Assembly (NCBI GenBank): GCA_029547605.1
Contig: JAKPPB010000038.1
Location: forward strand, 1-64,000
Reading direction: 5' to 3'
DNA from: Methanobacteriota archaeon
GTDB lineage: Archaea; Halobacteriota; Methanomicrobia; Methanomicrobiales; Methanospirillaceae
Length of the DNA stretch: 64,000 nt
In this document: piece after piece, positions 9,396 to 18,004 of the stretch
Position numbering within the stretch: the stretch's first letter is position 1
How the letters are laid out: each line of letters starts with the position of its first letter
Position numbers and translations under genes: made by a program
Notes under the pieces: model-generated
What the model saw: only the letters and a program-made list of their open reading frames with translations
Told to the model about the DNA's origin: nothing
The model's database searches: none

Positions 9396-10570
9396 AGTGC
9401 GCAGGCGCAATCGATGTGCGGGACCTGGACGAGTCATGCATCAACATCGATCCCATCCAGGTCGGAGGACGACTCACCCCCGAAGCAATGAAAGCGGTCA
9501 TCGCGTACGGGGACGGATACTCGGTCTGCGATCACTGCCGAAAACCCTTCCGGCTCGACTTTATCAAGACTCCTCCTGTCGATGTCTTCTTCAGGGACCT
9601 TGCGGCATTCCTGCACATGGATGTCGCACGGGTAGTCCCTGGTGCACGCCGCGGCTTCCAGGCAGTGACAGACACCTGCGTCCAGAAGGGGGACCCGGTA
9701 CTGATTACGGCCCTTTCTCATTATACCGAAGTGCTTGCCATCGAGGCAAGGGGGGGTCTCATCAGGGAGATACCAAAGAGCTCTGCAAATCTCATCACTC
9801 CCGATGCGGCTGCCGACAAGATAGAGTCTGTAAAAAGGGAGACGGGAAAGGCACCATCTCTCCTCTTCATCGACCAGGTGGATTACCAGTACGGAAATCT
9901 CCATCCCGTCAGGGAGATTGCAAAAGTCGCCCACCAGTACGATATCCCGGTCCTTGTCAACGGGGCCTACACAGTCGGGATCATGGATGTGGACGGGAAG
10001 GATCTCGGTGCCGACTTTGTCGTGGGTTCAGGGCACAAGAGCATGGCGTCTCCGGCGCCTTCGGGAGTGCTGGCCACAACCGCCGAGTGGGCAGACCGGG
10101 TATTTCGCACCACCTCGGTCAAGACAGACGTGACTGCCCGGACATTTGGGATTAAGGAAGTGGAGATGATGGGCTGCACCCTCATGGGAGTCACGCTCGT
10201 TGGGATGATGGCCTCGTTTCCACGCGTGCGCGAGCGGGTAAAACGCTGGAATGAGGAACTTTCAAACGGTGCCCTGGTCGTGGATGCATTAAGGCGAATC
10301 GAGGGGACCGAGATCAGGAGCGAATATCCCAGAAAACATACCCTCACCCGCGTGGACACAACGGGATCCTTTGATACGGCTGCGAAGAACCACAAGAAGC
10401 GCGGGTATTTTCTCTCAAGCGCCCTCATAGCCAGGGGCATCGCCGGCACGATCCCGGGTGCAACCAAGGTATGGAAGTTTAACACCTACGGTATGACACG
10501 GAGGCAGGCTGGCCACGTTGCATCTTCGCTTATCGAGATCGCAGAAGAAAACGGTCTCTCTGTGAGGTGA
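9392..10570 (+). CDS. pscS: O-phospho-L-seryl-tRNA:Cys-tRNA synthase (SepCysS)
   Basis: A 392-residue PLP enzyme that converts Sep-tRNA(Cys) to Cys-tRNA(Cys) using a sulfur donor. With SepRS it is the methanogen route to cysteine. The PLP lysine is K216 in GSGHKSM. Candidate sulfur-relay cysteines are C46 and C49 in the SVCDHC motif and C262 in MMGCTL, matching the three conserved cysteines of the family. The PLP ring region ALSHYTE and the IDQVDYQYGN strand are also present. Start ATG at 9392 overlaps the preceding small ORF. Transcription probably ends at the hairpin at 10584-10604. Confidence 0.94.
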   Translation: MKCAGAIDVRDLDESCINIDPIQVGGRLTPEAMKAVIAYGDGYSVCDHCRKPFRLDFIKTPPVDVFFRDLAAFLHMDVARVVPGARRGFQAVTDTCVQKGDPVLITALSHYTEVLAIEARGGLIREIPKSSANLITPDAAADKIESVKRETGKAPSLLFIDQVDYQYGNLHPVREIAKVAHQYDIPVLVNGAYTVGIMDVDGKDLGADFVVGSGHKSMASPAPSGVLATTAEWADRVFRTTSVKTDVTARTFGIKEVEMMGCTLMGVTLVGMMASFPRVRERVKRWNEELSNGALVVDALRRIEGTEIRSEYPRKHTLTRVDTTGSFDTAAKNHKKRGYFLSSALIARGIAGTIPGATKVWKFNTYGMTRRQAGHVASSLIEIAEENGLSVR

Positions 10571-10583
10571 TACAGCTTTTAAA

Positions 10584-10604
10584 GTGAAAGTGGCGATCTT
10601 TCAC
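10584..10604. terminator. hairpin between convergent genes
   Basis: GTGAAAG, a seven-base loop and CTTTCAC form a perfect 7-bp stem between the end of pscS and the end of the convergent amidotransferase gene. It is followed by pyrimidine-rich sequence. It may help end transcription from either side; the role is inferred. Confidence 0.35.
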
Positions 10605-10610
10605 CTCATC

Positions 10611-11171
10611 TTACTCGATGCACATCTCCAGGAATACCTCCACTATGCGATCGTTGCGCACTTCAGGGTGGAACATCACTCCAAAACGCGGGTGATGGGG
10701 ATCACGTATCGCCTGTATGCATGCAGATGAGACTGCCAGTATCTCCCACCCTGGGGGCGGCTCGCACGAGTGCGAATGGAGCTCGTATGCATGGAAGGAC
10801 GGGAGCGGAGGGAGGAGAGGATGTGGCGCTGTCACATGAACTTCCGTCATCCCTATCTCGAATCCCTCTCTCACCGTTCCGCCACATGCAAGGCAGAGGA
10901 CCTGCATGCCCGCGCAGATGCCGAGCACCGGAATTTCTGTCTCTTTCAGCCAGTCGAACCAGTCAATAGCGGAAAGAAAACCATTATCCTTCAGCGCAGT
11001 CCCGCAGATGATGACACCTTCGGTCTCTTCCGGGATGCCCCCCTCCATGTCTGCATAGTGCCGGTATCTCCAGGTTCTTTCGTTCCTCTCGACGATTCGC
11101 CCGACCGGAAGCACGAATTCATCCATCGAAAGGGACCCTGCCCGAAAGGCGGGGTCCACAAGAAGGATCAT
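10611..11171 (-). CDS. class I glutamine amidotransferase (GATase1)
   Basis: A 186-residue stand-alone GATase1 domain. The nucleophile elbow is GICAGMQ with C86, and the His-Glu pair is in FHPEVR (H168, E170), so the triad is complete. It resembles GuaA-type glutaminase subunits, but a GMP synthetase partner is not in the window. Its start ATG overlaps the stop of the upstream diphthine-ammonia ligase gene (shared bases 11168-11171). That ligase consumes ammonia, so this protein may supply it; this is inference from coupling. A role in GMP synthesis remains an alternative. Confidence 0.8.
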   Translation of the reverse strand: MILLVDPAFRAGSLSMDEFVLPVGRIVERNERTWRYRHYADMEGGIPEETEGVIICGTALKDNGFLSAIDWFDWLKETEIPVLGICAGMQVLCLACGGTVREGFEIGMTEVHVTAPHPLLPPLPSFHAYELHSHSCEPPPGWEILAVSSACIQAIRDPHHPRFGVMFHPEVRNDRIVEVFLEMCIE

Positions 11172-11857
11172 CGCTCCTCCAGGCGTGCCCGCTTCACGTC
11201 AAGGACACCCCTGTGGTTCCGGTACCAGGACTCCGATTCCTCGATGACGATCCTCCTGTGAAAAAAAGGAGCGTCCAGGACCAGTGTCTCGTACTCTCCA
11301 CCTTCGCCTGTCAGGGTGATTCGAAAGTCCCGTGCATACTGCATCAGGATGGAGAGCGCGTCTCTGTCCAGCTCGCGTCCAAGCCAGGAGGCATCGAACG
11401 GAGCAGAGAAGACGCCTGACACAATCACACGGAAGCCGGATGTGATCAGCCGTTCCATGTAAGTGCCCGGATCGCTATACCAAAGGGGGTTGAAGCACCA
11501 GAGGTTCAGGTCGTGGCAGACACGCTGTATCCGGGTGGACTGGTATACCGACATAAGTGCGCCGGTCACCACGCCCTCGATACCATGGCGTTCGGCGGCA
11601 ATCGCGAGAGCTCGGGACAGGTCATTGATCTCCTTCTCCTCGATCCCGGTCGTCACTTCCGAGACGAGCGGAAGTCCTGCGGCCCTGGCCTGAAGAGGGA
11701 CCATATGCAGGTTCGGGGTATGGAAAAGATAACTCTCGGGATTTTCCGGGACCAGTGTGACAAGGCAGGCGACCTCGTCCTCCTGCATTGCACGGTAGCA
11801 CGCAAAGAGCGAGTCCTTGCCACCTGAACAGAGCACGCCGAGTCTCAACGAGTCCAC
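11168..11857 (-). CDS. diphthine-ammonia ligase family PP-loop ATPase (Dph6-like)
   Basis: A 229-residue N-type ATP pyrophosphatase. The PP-loop is SGGKDS at residues 11-16, and the family C-terminal signature GEGGEYETLVLDAP is intact. In eukaryotes this domain carries out the last step of diphthamide formation on elongation factor 2; archaeal members (MJ0570 type) are assigned the same role. It is read leftward ahead of the coupled amidotransferase gene. The 180 bases between its start and the divergent MFS gene hold only short imperfect inverted repeats around an ACCCGGGT sequence near 11920-11945. Confidence 0.82.
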   Translation of the reverse strand: MDSLRLGVLCSGGKDSLFACYRAMQEDEVACLVTLVPENPESYLFHTPNLHMVPLQARAAGLPLVSEVTTGIEEKEINDLSRALAIAAERHGIEGVVTGALMSVYQSTRIQRVCHDLNLWCFNPLWYSDPGTYMERLITSGFRVIVSGVFSAPFDASWLGRELDRDALSILMQYARDFRITLTGEGGEYETLVLDAPFFHRRIVIEESESWYRNHRGVLDVKRARLEER

Positions 11858-12039
11858 ACTCTTTCCCTCACATTCTGGCGTGTGAGCAGAAGAAATTCAC
11901 GGCAACATGGCAGGACAAGATACCCGGGTAATTCCCACAGACCGGGTACCTTTCTGATGTTTCCTGGCGAAATCAAGCACCAAATACTCATCAGGTTTCG
12001 GCGCACACCTCTCAACAGCCTGACCGGTGATGATACCCT

Positions 12040-13440
12040 ATGGGAAAGAGTGCCAGTCAAGGGACTATTACCCCCACCATGAAGAGAGTCGTCCTCTTCA
12101 TCGCGGTGATCAGCAGTTTCCTCACTCCTTTTGACGGGTCCGCGGTCAATATCGCTCTCCCTGCCATTGGGGAAGAGTTCTCCCTTGATGCAGTGACTCT
12201 CTCCTGGATCACCACTTCGTATCTCCTTTCCATCGCTATTCTCCTCGTGCCGTTTGGAAAACTCGCTGACATGAGGGGGAGAAAACGGGTCTTCCTCATC
12301 GGGATCAGCACCTTCTCCACGGCGTCGATCCTGTTGGCATTCTCAGCCGATGCCGGCATTCTCATTGGTCTGCGCCTCCTCCAGGGGGCGGGTTGCGCAA
12401 TGATATTCGGGACGAGTCTTGCCATCCTTTCCGCGGCATACCCCCCGGGGGAGCGCGGAAAAGTGCTTGGGATCACCATTGCCGCAGTATACCTTGGTCT
12501 CACGCTCGGCCCGTTTCTTGGAGGAATCATGACCGAGTGGCTTGGGTGGAGGAGCATCTTCCTTGTCAATGCTCCCCTTGGCATCCTCTGTATCCTCTTT
12601 ACCATCTGGAAACTCCCGCTTGAATGGAGGGATGAGCCGGGTGGGAAGTTCGATATCGCGGGATCGCTTCTCTGGGCAGTATCTCTTATCGTTACCATCT
12701 ACGGCTTATCGATCCTTCCTTCCCTTGCGGGAGTGGTTCTTATATGCACCGGAATCATCCTCCTCGTTGCCTTTGGAATCCTTGAACTCCGGGTCCCCTC
12801 GCCTGTGCTCAACATGCAGATGTTCCTTGAAAACCGTGTCTTTGCCTACTCGAACTTCGCTGCACTCATTAACTACAGCGCAACCTACGCGGTTACTTTC
12901 CTCCTCTCTCTTTATCTCCAGCTCGCGAAGGGGTTCTCAGCCGATTATGCCGGGCTGATCCTCGTAGCCCAGCCTGCGATGCAGGCGCTCTTTTCTCCAA
13001 TGGCAGGAAAACTCTCAGATAAAATAGATCCTGGATTCGTGGCTTCTGCAGGGATGGCTGTCACAGTTGCTGGTCTCTTTCTCCTCACGTTCCTCGATGC
13101 AGGCTCCTCTATCCCCTTTGTGCTGGGCTGCCTTCTCCTACTTGGAGTGGGGTTTGGGTTCTTCTCGTCACCGAACACCAATGCCATTCTCGGCTCGGTG
13201 GACCGTCGTTCCTACGGTGTTGCGTCCGGCATGGTGGGCACAATGCGCCTTCTCGGGCAGATGCTTTCAATGGGGCTTGCACTGACCATCTTTGCAATCA
13301 TGATCGGCAGAGAGGAGATTGGTGAGGGAAACATCCCGGAATTGATCGAGAGTATCCACCTCATGTTCCTGCTCTTCCTTGCTCTCTGCGTCATTGGGCT
13401 TGCCTTTTCCCTGGTAAGGGGAAAAAACGCGGTGATATGA
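12040..13440 (+). CDS. MFS multidrug exporter of the EmrB/QacA (14-TM) type
   Basis: A 466-residue integral membrane protein with about 14 hydrophobic spans. Motif A is GKLADMRGRKRVF in the second loop and the antiporter motif C is GLTLGPFLGG in the fifth span. The NIALPAIGEEF start is typical of the DHA2 drug:H+ antiporters. The ATG at 12040 gives 13 extra residues; ATG at 12079 (MKRVVLF) is equally possible. Substrate unknown. It stands alone, divergent from the dph6-like gene and convergent with the next gene. Confidence 0.88.
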   Translation: MGKSASQGTITPTMKRVVLFIAVISSFLTPFDGSAVNIALPAIGEEFSLDAVTLSWITTSYLLSIAILLVPFGKLADMRGRKRVFLIGISTFSTASILLAFSADAGILIGLRLLQGAGCAMIFGTSLAILSAAYPPGERGKVLGITIAAVYLGLTLGPFLGGIMTEWLGWRSIFLVNAPLGILCILFTIWKLPLEWRDEPGGKFDIAGSLLWAVSLIVTIYGLSILPSLAGVVLICTGIILLVAFGILELRVPSPVLNMQMFLENRVFAYSNFAALINYSATYAVTFLLSLYLQLAKGFSADYAGLILVAQPAMQALFSPMAGKLSDKIDPGFVASAGMAVTVAGLFLLTFLDAGSSIPFVLGCLLLLGVGFGFFSSPNTNAILGSVDRRSYGVASGMVGTMRLLGQMLSMGLALTIFAIMIGREEIGEGNIPELIESIHLMFLLFLALCVIGLAFSLVRGKNAVI

Positions 13441-13519
13441 ACGAACGGGTCCGTGGTCCCTGAAATGCGGGAAAAAAGGGAAATACCTGTTTCCTGGAGA
13501 GAGGGAACGGGAGATCGGA

Positions 13520-14038
13520 TCAGCGGGTGTCGTCCTTCTCTGCATCCTCGCGTTTCATGATCTTGAGTTCGCAGGTGCGGTCCCCGGTGCACATGCTCCT
13601 CACGAACCGCAGAGTGTATCCCGGGTTCAATTCCTCTACGGTCGCAATGGAGAACGCAAGACAACGTGAGAGCAGGTGCTCAGAGCCATTTCTCGTCTCC
13701 ATCTCACAAAAGAGAAACGGGCAGCGCTTGATCATGAGGACTGCCCTCTCTGGACTGATAACAACTTCCTCGGTGCGGAGGTCCGGACCGAAGAAGACCC
13801 CGAATATCACCCGGAGCGTCTCCATCAGGTCGCGTGCATCGCGGACAGGAAGGTTTGCGCTGCCTGCAAGGACTTTTGCCTCACGTGCGAGGTGCACCCA
13901 AATCTGCTGTTCGAGTGTATCGTAGCGATCTCCCACCTCATTCCTGAAGGTGATGTCATACATCAGCGGGAGGCTCGTGACCAGCCGGGACGTGACCTGC
14001 CACTTCATCTCAGGCGTAAGAGGGTCCCTCTTTGTCAT
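13520..14038 (-). CDS. conserved hypothetical protein with a C-terminal Cys motif
   Basis: A 172-residue soluble protein. The first half is helical; the second half has a strand-rich region with cysteines in CPFLFCEME, SRCLAFS and SMCTGDRTC. The spacing resembles the C-terminal part of L-2-amino-thiazoline-4-carboxylate hydrolase-like and related uncharacterised archaeal proteins, but this is a loose impression. It lies 23 bases after the DUF1848 gene on the same strand and is probably co-transcribed. Function not assigned. Confidence 0.6.
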   Translation of the reverse strand: MTKRDPLTPEMKWQVTSRLVTSLPLMYDITFRNEVGDRYDTLEQQIWVHLAREAKVLAGSANLPVRDARDLMETLRVIFGVFFGPDLRTEEVVISPERAVLMIKRCPFLFCEMETRNGSEHLLSRCLAFSIATVEELNPGYTLRFVRSMCTGDRTCELKIMKREDAEKDDTR

Positions 14039-14061
14039 GCGGTGGTGTTGCCGGGCGGAAG

Positions 14062-15111
14062 TTATATGCCTTTTTGGTTCCCGCAGATCGATTCGGGGAA
14101 GACCCCACTATGGGAAAGTGCCTGATACTTCCGTGCATTCTCCTCAACGGCATGGGCGGAGGCATTCGCATAACAGTAGCGGCAGAGATGCATGCAGGTT
14201 GAATACTGTCCGATATCTTTGCTCGCGATACATCCGCACGCCCCTCTCTGGCCGGGATCCTTGAGGTGCCGGAACGGTATGCTGCGGGGGCGTTCAACCT
14301 TCTTGTTCTCTGGTTCGCCAAGAAACTGCATGAGTGCTTGATCGTGCCGGAACTCATCCCTCAACAGGTCTCCGCTGATGCACTGCCCCCTGCTGATGCC
14401 ATAGGATGAGAGATCTCGCGGCTCCCCGCAGGCAGAGAGGGAGAGCCCCCATTCCGCATTCATGTCGGCCAGACCGCTGCAGAAGAGGTCGATGTCCTGG
14501 TCCGAGAACTCCCTGACATCAGAAAAACCGCCCTTTTCGAGGGTTCGGCGGACAGTTGGATATTTTTGTATGTCGATGAAACTGATCACCAGTCTGCGGG
14601 TATGCCTTTTCAGGCGAAATCCTATCTTCTCAACCCTCGAGAGGAGGTCATCAACGCCAAGAGAATCCGAGAGGAGCAGCGGGTCGTACCTCCAGACTAC
14701 CCTTCCGGGCCCGATCATCCGGGAGAGTTCTAAAAAAGTCTTCACTCGTTCGGACAATTCAGGAATGCCCGGTTCGAGGCCTTCTGATTCGTAGTCGTTC
14801 AGGGTAAAGAGAAAATAATACGAGTAGCCCATCTCCCTAATTGAGCTGAGAGATGTCATGAAAGGCCTCGGGTTCTTGGACCAGAACGCGAATACCCGTG
14901 TATGCGCAAATGAGACAAAAACCCCCTGCCTATTCCAGGGGTTGATCCATGCAACGTGTCCCCGCATGAGCCGGTGGATGAACCATTCTCCGAAAAAGGC
15001 AGGGATGTCGGTTGATCTGCTGGCAGAGACGATTACAGGGGCTATTGCATCACGCCGGATCCCCTCATCGTCCATGATCTCCACGTGTTCCCAGCCTGCA
15101 AATCGTCCCAT
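14062..15111 (-). CDS. DUF1848 family protein with a C-terminal Fe-S-type cysteine cluster
   Basis: A 349-residue protein that begins its domain with VSASRSTDIPAF and continues with FWSKNP and VWRYDP, all marks of DUF1848, a family related in fold to spore photoproduct lyase-like radical SAM proteins. Near residues 300-325 it carries ACGC, STCMHLC and RYCYAN cysteines, a pattern that suggests a metal or Fe-S cluster in the tail rather than at the N-terminus. Substrate and reaction are unknown. It is first in an apparent two-gene unit with the 172-residue protein downstream. Confidence 0.75.
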   Translation of the reverse strand: MGRFAGWEHVEIMDDEGIRRDAIAPVIVSASRSTDIPAFFGEWFIHRLMRGHVAWINPWNRQGVFVSFAHTRVFAFWSKNPRPFMTSLSSIREMGYSYYFLFTLNDYESEGLEPGIPELSERVKTFLELSRMIGPGRVVWRYDPLLLSDSLGVDDLLSRVEKIGFRLKRHTRRLVISFIDIQKYPTVRRTLEKGGFSDVREFSDQDIDLFCSGLADMNAEWGLSLSACGEPRDLSSYGISRGQCISGDLLRDEFRHDQALMQFLGEPENKKVERPRSIPFRHLKDPGQRGACGCIASKDIGQYSTCMHLCRYCYANASAHAVEENARKYQALSHSGVFPESICGNQKGI

Positions 15112-15264
15112 GTGACTCCTTCCATGTGCGTATGCGCCACAGCGTTATCAATTCCCCGACCACCCCAACCGGTCCGGCAACACATTCTGGCAAGCTATAT
15201 CAAAAATGAGGGTCAATATCAGTGATTAGAGTTATTCATACCATATCTGGACAAGGGGCGGGCT

Positions 15265-16515
15265 ATGGGCATCCGGTTTTTCCAGGGACAGAAGATCAAG
15301 TACGAGCATGAATTTTCCCAGCTCCGGGAGATCGTTGAGATTCTTCGCAAAGAGTACCCAGCGGAGCCCGTATATTTTCTCACTGGAGTGCTGGTGGCAA
15401 ACGGCCAGATAGACTGTGTCATCCTCACAAAGAACGGACCGCTCGTCCTTGACCTGAAGGCATTCAGAGGCGAGATTACCGGTGTTGAGAATGGGAACTG
15501 GGTGGTAACGACCAAGGATGGCCCGATTCCCCTCCCGAATCTCTTTCTCCAGGCCAAGATACACCGGCAGGACTTCATTGACAGGCTGATACCAATCTGC
15601 AGGCAGCATTTTCCGCACATCGGCGAAAAAAACCTCCGAAAAATTAGTTCCTGGCTCTACTTCTGCCGCGGGAGCACCTTTGCGGAGGGGCAAATCGATT
15701 TTCGAAAAGTGAAGTGGTTCCGAATCGTCACTGCGGATGATCTCATCCAGAAGATGCGCTTCCTTGATTCAGGCTACACGTTGCGTATCCAGGACATGGA
15801 TGCCATCGTCGATGGACTTGGACTCAGGGAATACTCCTTTGAGGATGGAAGCGCGCTTGTCCCCGCTTCCCGTAGAATAAGAAGGCCGCTCGTCTCCCGG
15901 ACCACTCTCATTATCCTGCTTGCCATTTTCGGCTTATTCACCATCGGCATATTCATTGTGGTCACGTTTCCAGGCGCCAAAGTGGCGGCAGCGAATGCCC
16001 TCCAGGGGCTGATCACGCTGGTGGGTGGGTGGGTGCACCTCGTCGCCCAGGAGACTGTCAAGAAAAATTCCACACCAGAAGACAGCCAGCAGGCGATAAT
16101 CTACCTGAACCGCTTCCGTGTCGCAGAAGGGCTGCTTCCCATCGCCTACGATGGCCGTGCATACTCGCTCGCGCTTGCCCGGGCAGAGGACATGGCAGAT
16201 TTCAAGTACCTCAACTATACCAATCCCCAGACGGGCTCATCGGCGCTGGCGCTGAAGCGGTGGCATGGGTTCTCCGAGAACGAGACCCTGCTTGAGACAC
16301 TGTACGGGCAATGGACTGGGTATACTCCAGGGATCGAGCGCCAGGCAATTGATGCCTGGATCACAGACTCGGGGAACCGTCAGCGTCTCTTCTTTGCACA
16401 AATCTCCGGGGCAATCGCCTGTTCAGAAGGGTACTGTTCATATATCGGGGTCCGCCCGGCCCCAACTGCCGTAAATGAGACGGCCAACAAGACAGCAAGC
16501 CTTGCGGCTGCGTAA
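15265..16515 (+). CDS. NERD nuclease-related domain - TM - CAP domain fusion protein
   Basis: A 416-residue protein with three parts. Residues about 5-110 look like a NERD domain: a QKIKYEHEFSQL helix, GQIDCVILTKNG and VLDLKAFRGEI, where the acidic residues and DLKA lysine match the endonuclease-like core. A linker with basic RRIRRP precedes one membrane span at about 213-236. Residues about 270-405 form a CAP/SCP-like domain: LNRFRVAEGL, LALARAEDMADF, and paired cysteines in ACSEGYCSYIG. By the positive-inside rule, NERD would be cytosolic and CAP outside. Start ATG at 15265 gives the natural NERD beginning. I know of no assigned function for this combination. Confidence 0.78.
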   Translation: MGIRFFQGQKIKYEHEFSQLREIVEILRKEYPAEPVYFLTGVLVANGQIDCVILTKNGPLVLDLKAFRGEITGVENGNWVVTTKDGPIPLPNLFLQAKIHRQDFIDRLIPICRQHFPHIGEKNLRKISSWLYFCRGSTFAEGQIDFRKVKWFRIVTADDLIQKMRFLDSGYTLRIQDMDAIVDGLGLREYSFEDGSALVPASRRIRRPLVSRTTLIILLAIFGLFTIGIFIVVTFPGAKVAAANALQGLITLVGGWVHLVAQETVKKNSTPEDSQQAIIYLNRFRVAEGLLPIAYDGRAYSLALARAEDMADFKYLNYTNPQTGSSALALKRWHGFSENETLLETLYGQWTGYTPGIERQAIDAWITDSGNRQRLFFAQISGAIACSEGYCSYIGVRPAPTAVNETANKTASLAAA

Positions 16516-16527
16516 GCGTGGGGGCTT

Positions 16528-17730
16528 TCAACCTTCCACAAGGATGCCATTGAGCGCACGGAACACCTGCAGCCGACCCATGACCGACGATATATGGGCA
16601 TCCATGCCTATCTCTTTCTCCATTGCGATTATTTCCTCGAGTCGCGAGACAGTGGCAGGAATTCTCGGTACCGCTGCACACGAGAGGTCACCTGGCTGCC
16701 GCTCGAACGTGCCGATCTTCCTTGCGAGGTCAACTGCCTCCTGCTTGTCGAAGGCAACCAGGGGTCGGATAAGCGGGACCCTCGCAGCCTCCGACACAAC
16801 GGCCAGGTTGGCCATGGTCTGGGATGCAACCTGGCCTATGCTGTCTCCTGTGCAGAGCGCAAGGTACCCGTCGCGACCGGCAAGCCTGCTGCCAAGGTGC
16901 ACCATGAACCGCTTGCAGAGCACGCAGCGGAAACGCGGTTCTGCTTGCTGAACCAGCGTTTCGTAAAAATCCCCGGCCTCCGCAAGATAGAGGGTGACCG
17001 GAAACCCGGCACACCAGGATGAGAGCACGGAGAGGTGGCGAAGGGTCACTGCACGCACGTCAGAACCGGCGAACTTCCCGGAATCCACATGCAACGCGTC
17101 CACCTCGCACCCTCTCCTCATCATCAGCCAGATGGCAACCGGCGAATCGATGCCCGAAGAGAGCAGCGCGAGAACCCTGCCCTGAGTCCCCCAGGGGAGG
17201 CCGCCAGGTGCTGGGATGCGGGTGTCGTAGACAAGTCCGCCGAATTCCCGGAGTTCAGTGAATATCTCATACTCGGGGGAATTGAGATCAACCGACGCTG
17301 AAGGAACCGCTTCAAGAATTGATGCTCCCACCGCAGCCCCGAGTTCCTGGCTGCTCATCCCTTCAACCCCTTGCCGCCTCGCACGGACCGCAAACCGCTT
17401 CCCGGGCGCGAGTCTTTCATACGCCAGTGCAACCGCCGCATCTCTCACTGCCGAAGGTTCCGGGAGTGTCAGGACGCAGACCGAGACGTCCACTACACCG
17501 AAGAGGCGGGACACCACCGATGCAATCTCTTCAGGCTGCGGACCATGGATGAGAATCCGCCCGCGATGCACCTCGGCCCGGTGAGAAAGCCCCGCGGCAT
17601 CGAGCGCTCTTGCACAGTTCCTGAGGAGAGTGCCCACGAAGTGCCGCTTCACCGGCTCGCTCTTGAGAAATAATTCTCCGTAACGGAGCATGACTACCTG
17701 CTCCTTTCGGAATGACGCAGCGGGATTCAT
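16528..17730 (-). CDS. thiI: tRNA 4-thiouridine synthetase ThiI
   Basis: A roughly 400-residue enzyme that adenylates and thiolates U8 of tRNA. It has an N-terminal ferredoxin-like/THUMP region (LRYGELFLKS) and a PP-loop SSGIDSP near residue 190. It lacks the C-terminal rhodanese domain of the E. coli protein, as is usual in methanogens, and has a CVLCKRF cysteine pair of the kind shown to relay sulfur in methanogen ThiI. The open frame extends to 17790, but ATG at 17730 (MNPAASF) is the better start. Convergent with the NERD-CAP gene, with 12 bases between the stops. Confidence 0.9.
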   Translation of the reverse strand: MNPAASFRKEQVVMLRYGELFLKSEPVKRHFVGTLLRNCARALDAAGLSHRAEVHRGRILIHGPQPEEIASVVSRLFGVVDVSVCVLTLPEPSAVRDAAVALAYERLAPGKRFAVRARRQGVEGMSSQELGAAVGASILEAVPSASVDLNSPEYEIFTELREFGGLVYDTRIPAPGGLPWGTQGRVLALLSSGIDSPVAIWLMMRRGCEVDALHVDSGKFAGSDVRAVTLRHLSVLSSWCAGFPVTLYLAEAGDFYETLVQQAEPRFRCVLCKRFMVHLGSRLAGRDGYLALCTGDSIGQVASQTMANLAVVSEAARVPLIRPLVAFDKQEAVDLARKIGTFERQPGDLSCAAVPRIPATVSRLEEIIAMEKEIGMDAHISSVMGRLQVFRALNGILVEG

Positions 17731-17943
17731 TCTTCCTGAATATTGGACGTGCGGGTTCTTATAAAAGGGAGATACGTGCAATGATTCCAAAGGATCTGAG
17801 TTCTCTTTTCGCTATCTCTTGATATTGCTTCTTTGGACACTGCTCATACCTCGTGTCCCAGTCAACCGGTAAATGTTAAATCCACCGAAACTAAGGAATA
17901 CAAAATTGAAAGGGCCATGAGAAGGAATTCCCGAAAGAGAGCG

Positions 17944-17963
17944 CGACTCTCCTGGTGGAGTCG
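17944..17963 (+). promoter_or_regulatory. small hairpin upstream of the usp gene
   Basis: CGACTC and GAGTCG flank an eight-base loop, 42-61 bases before the usp ATG. It could be a leader hairpin or an operator half-site pair. The rest of 17791-18004 shows only AT-rich sequence with possible TATA-like TTAAAT near 17875. Confidence 0.2.
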
Positions 17964-18004
17964 ACAGCCGTTCAATCTTTCAGGGTATTCAGGGAGTCTC
18001 AGAC

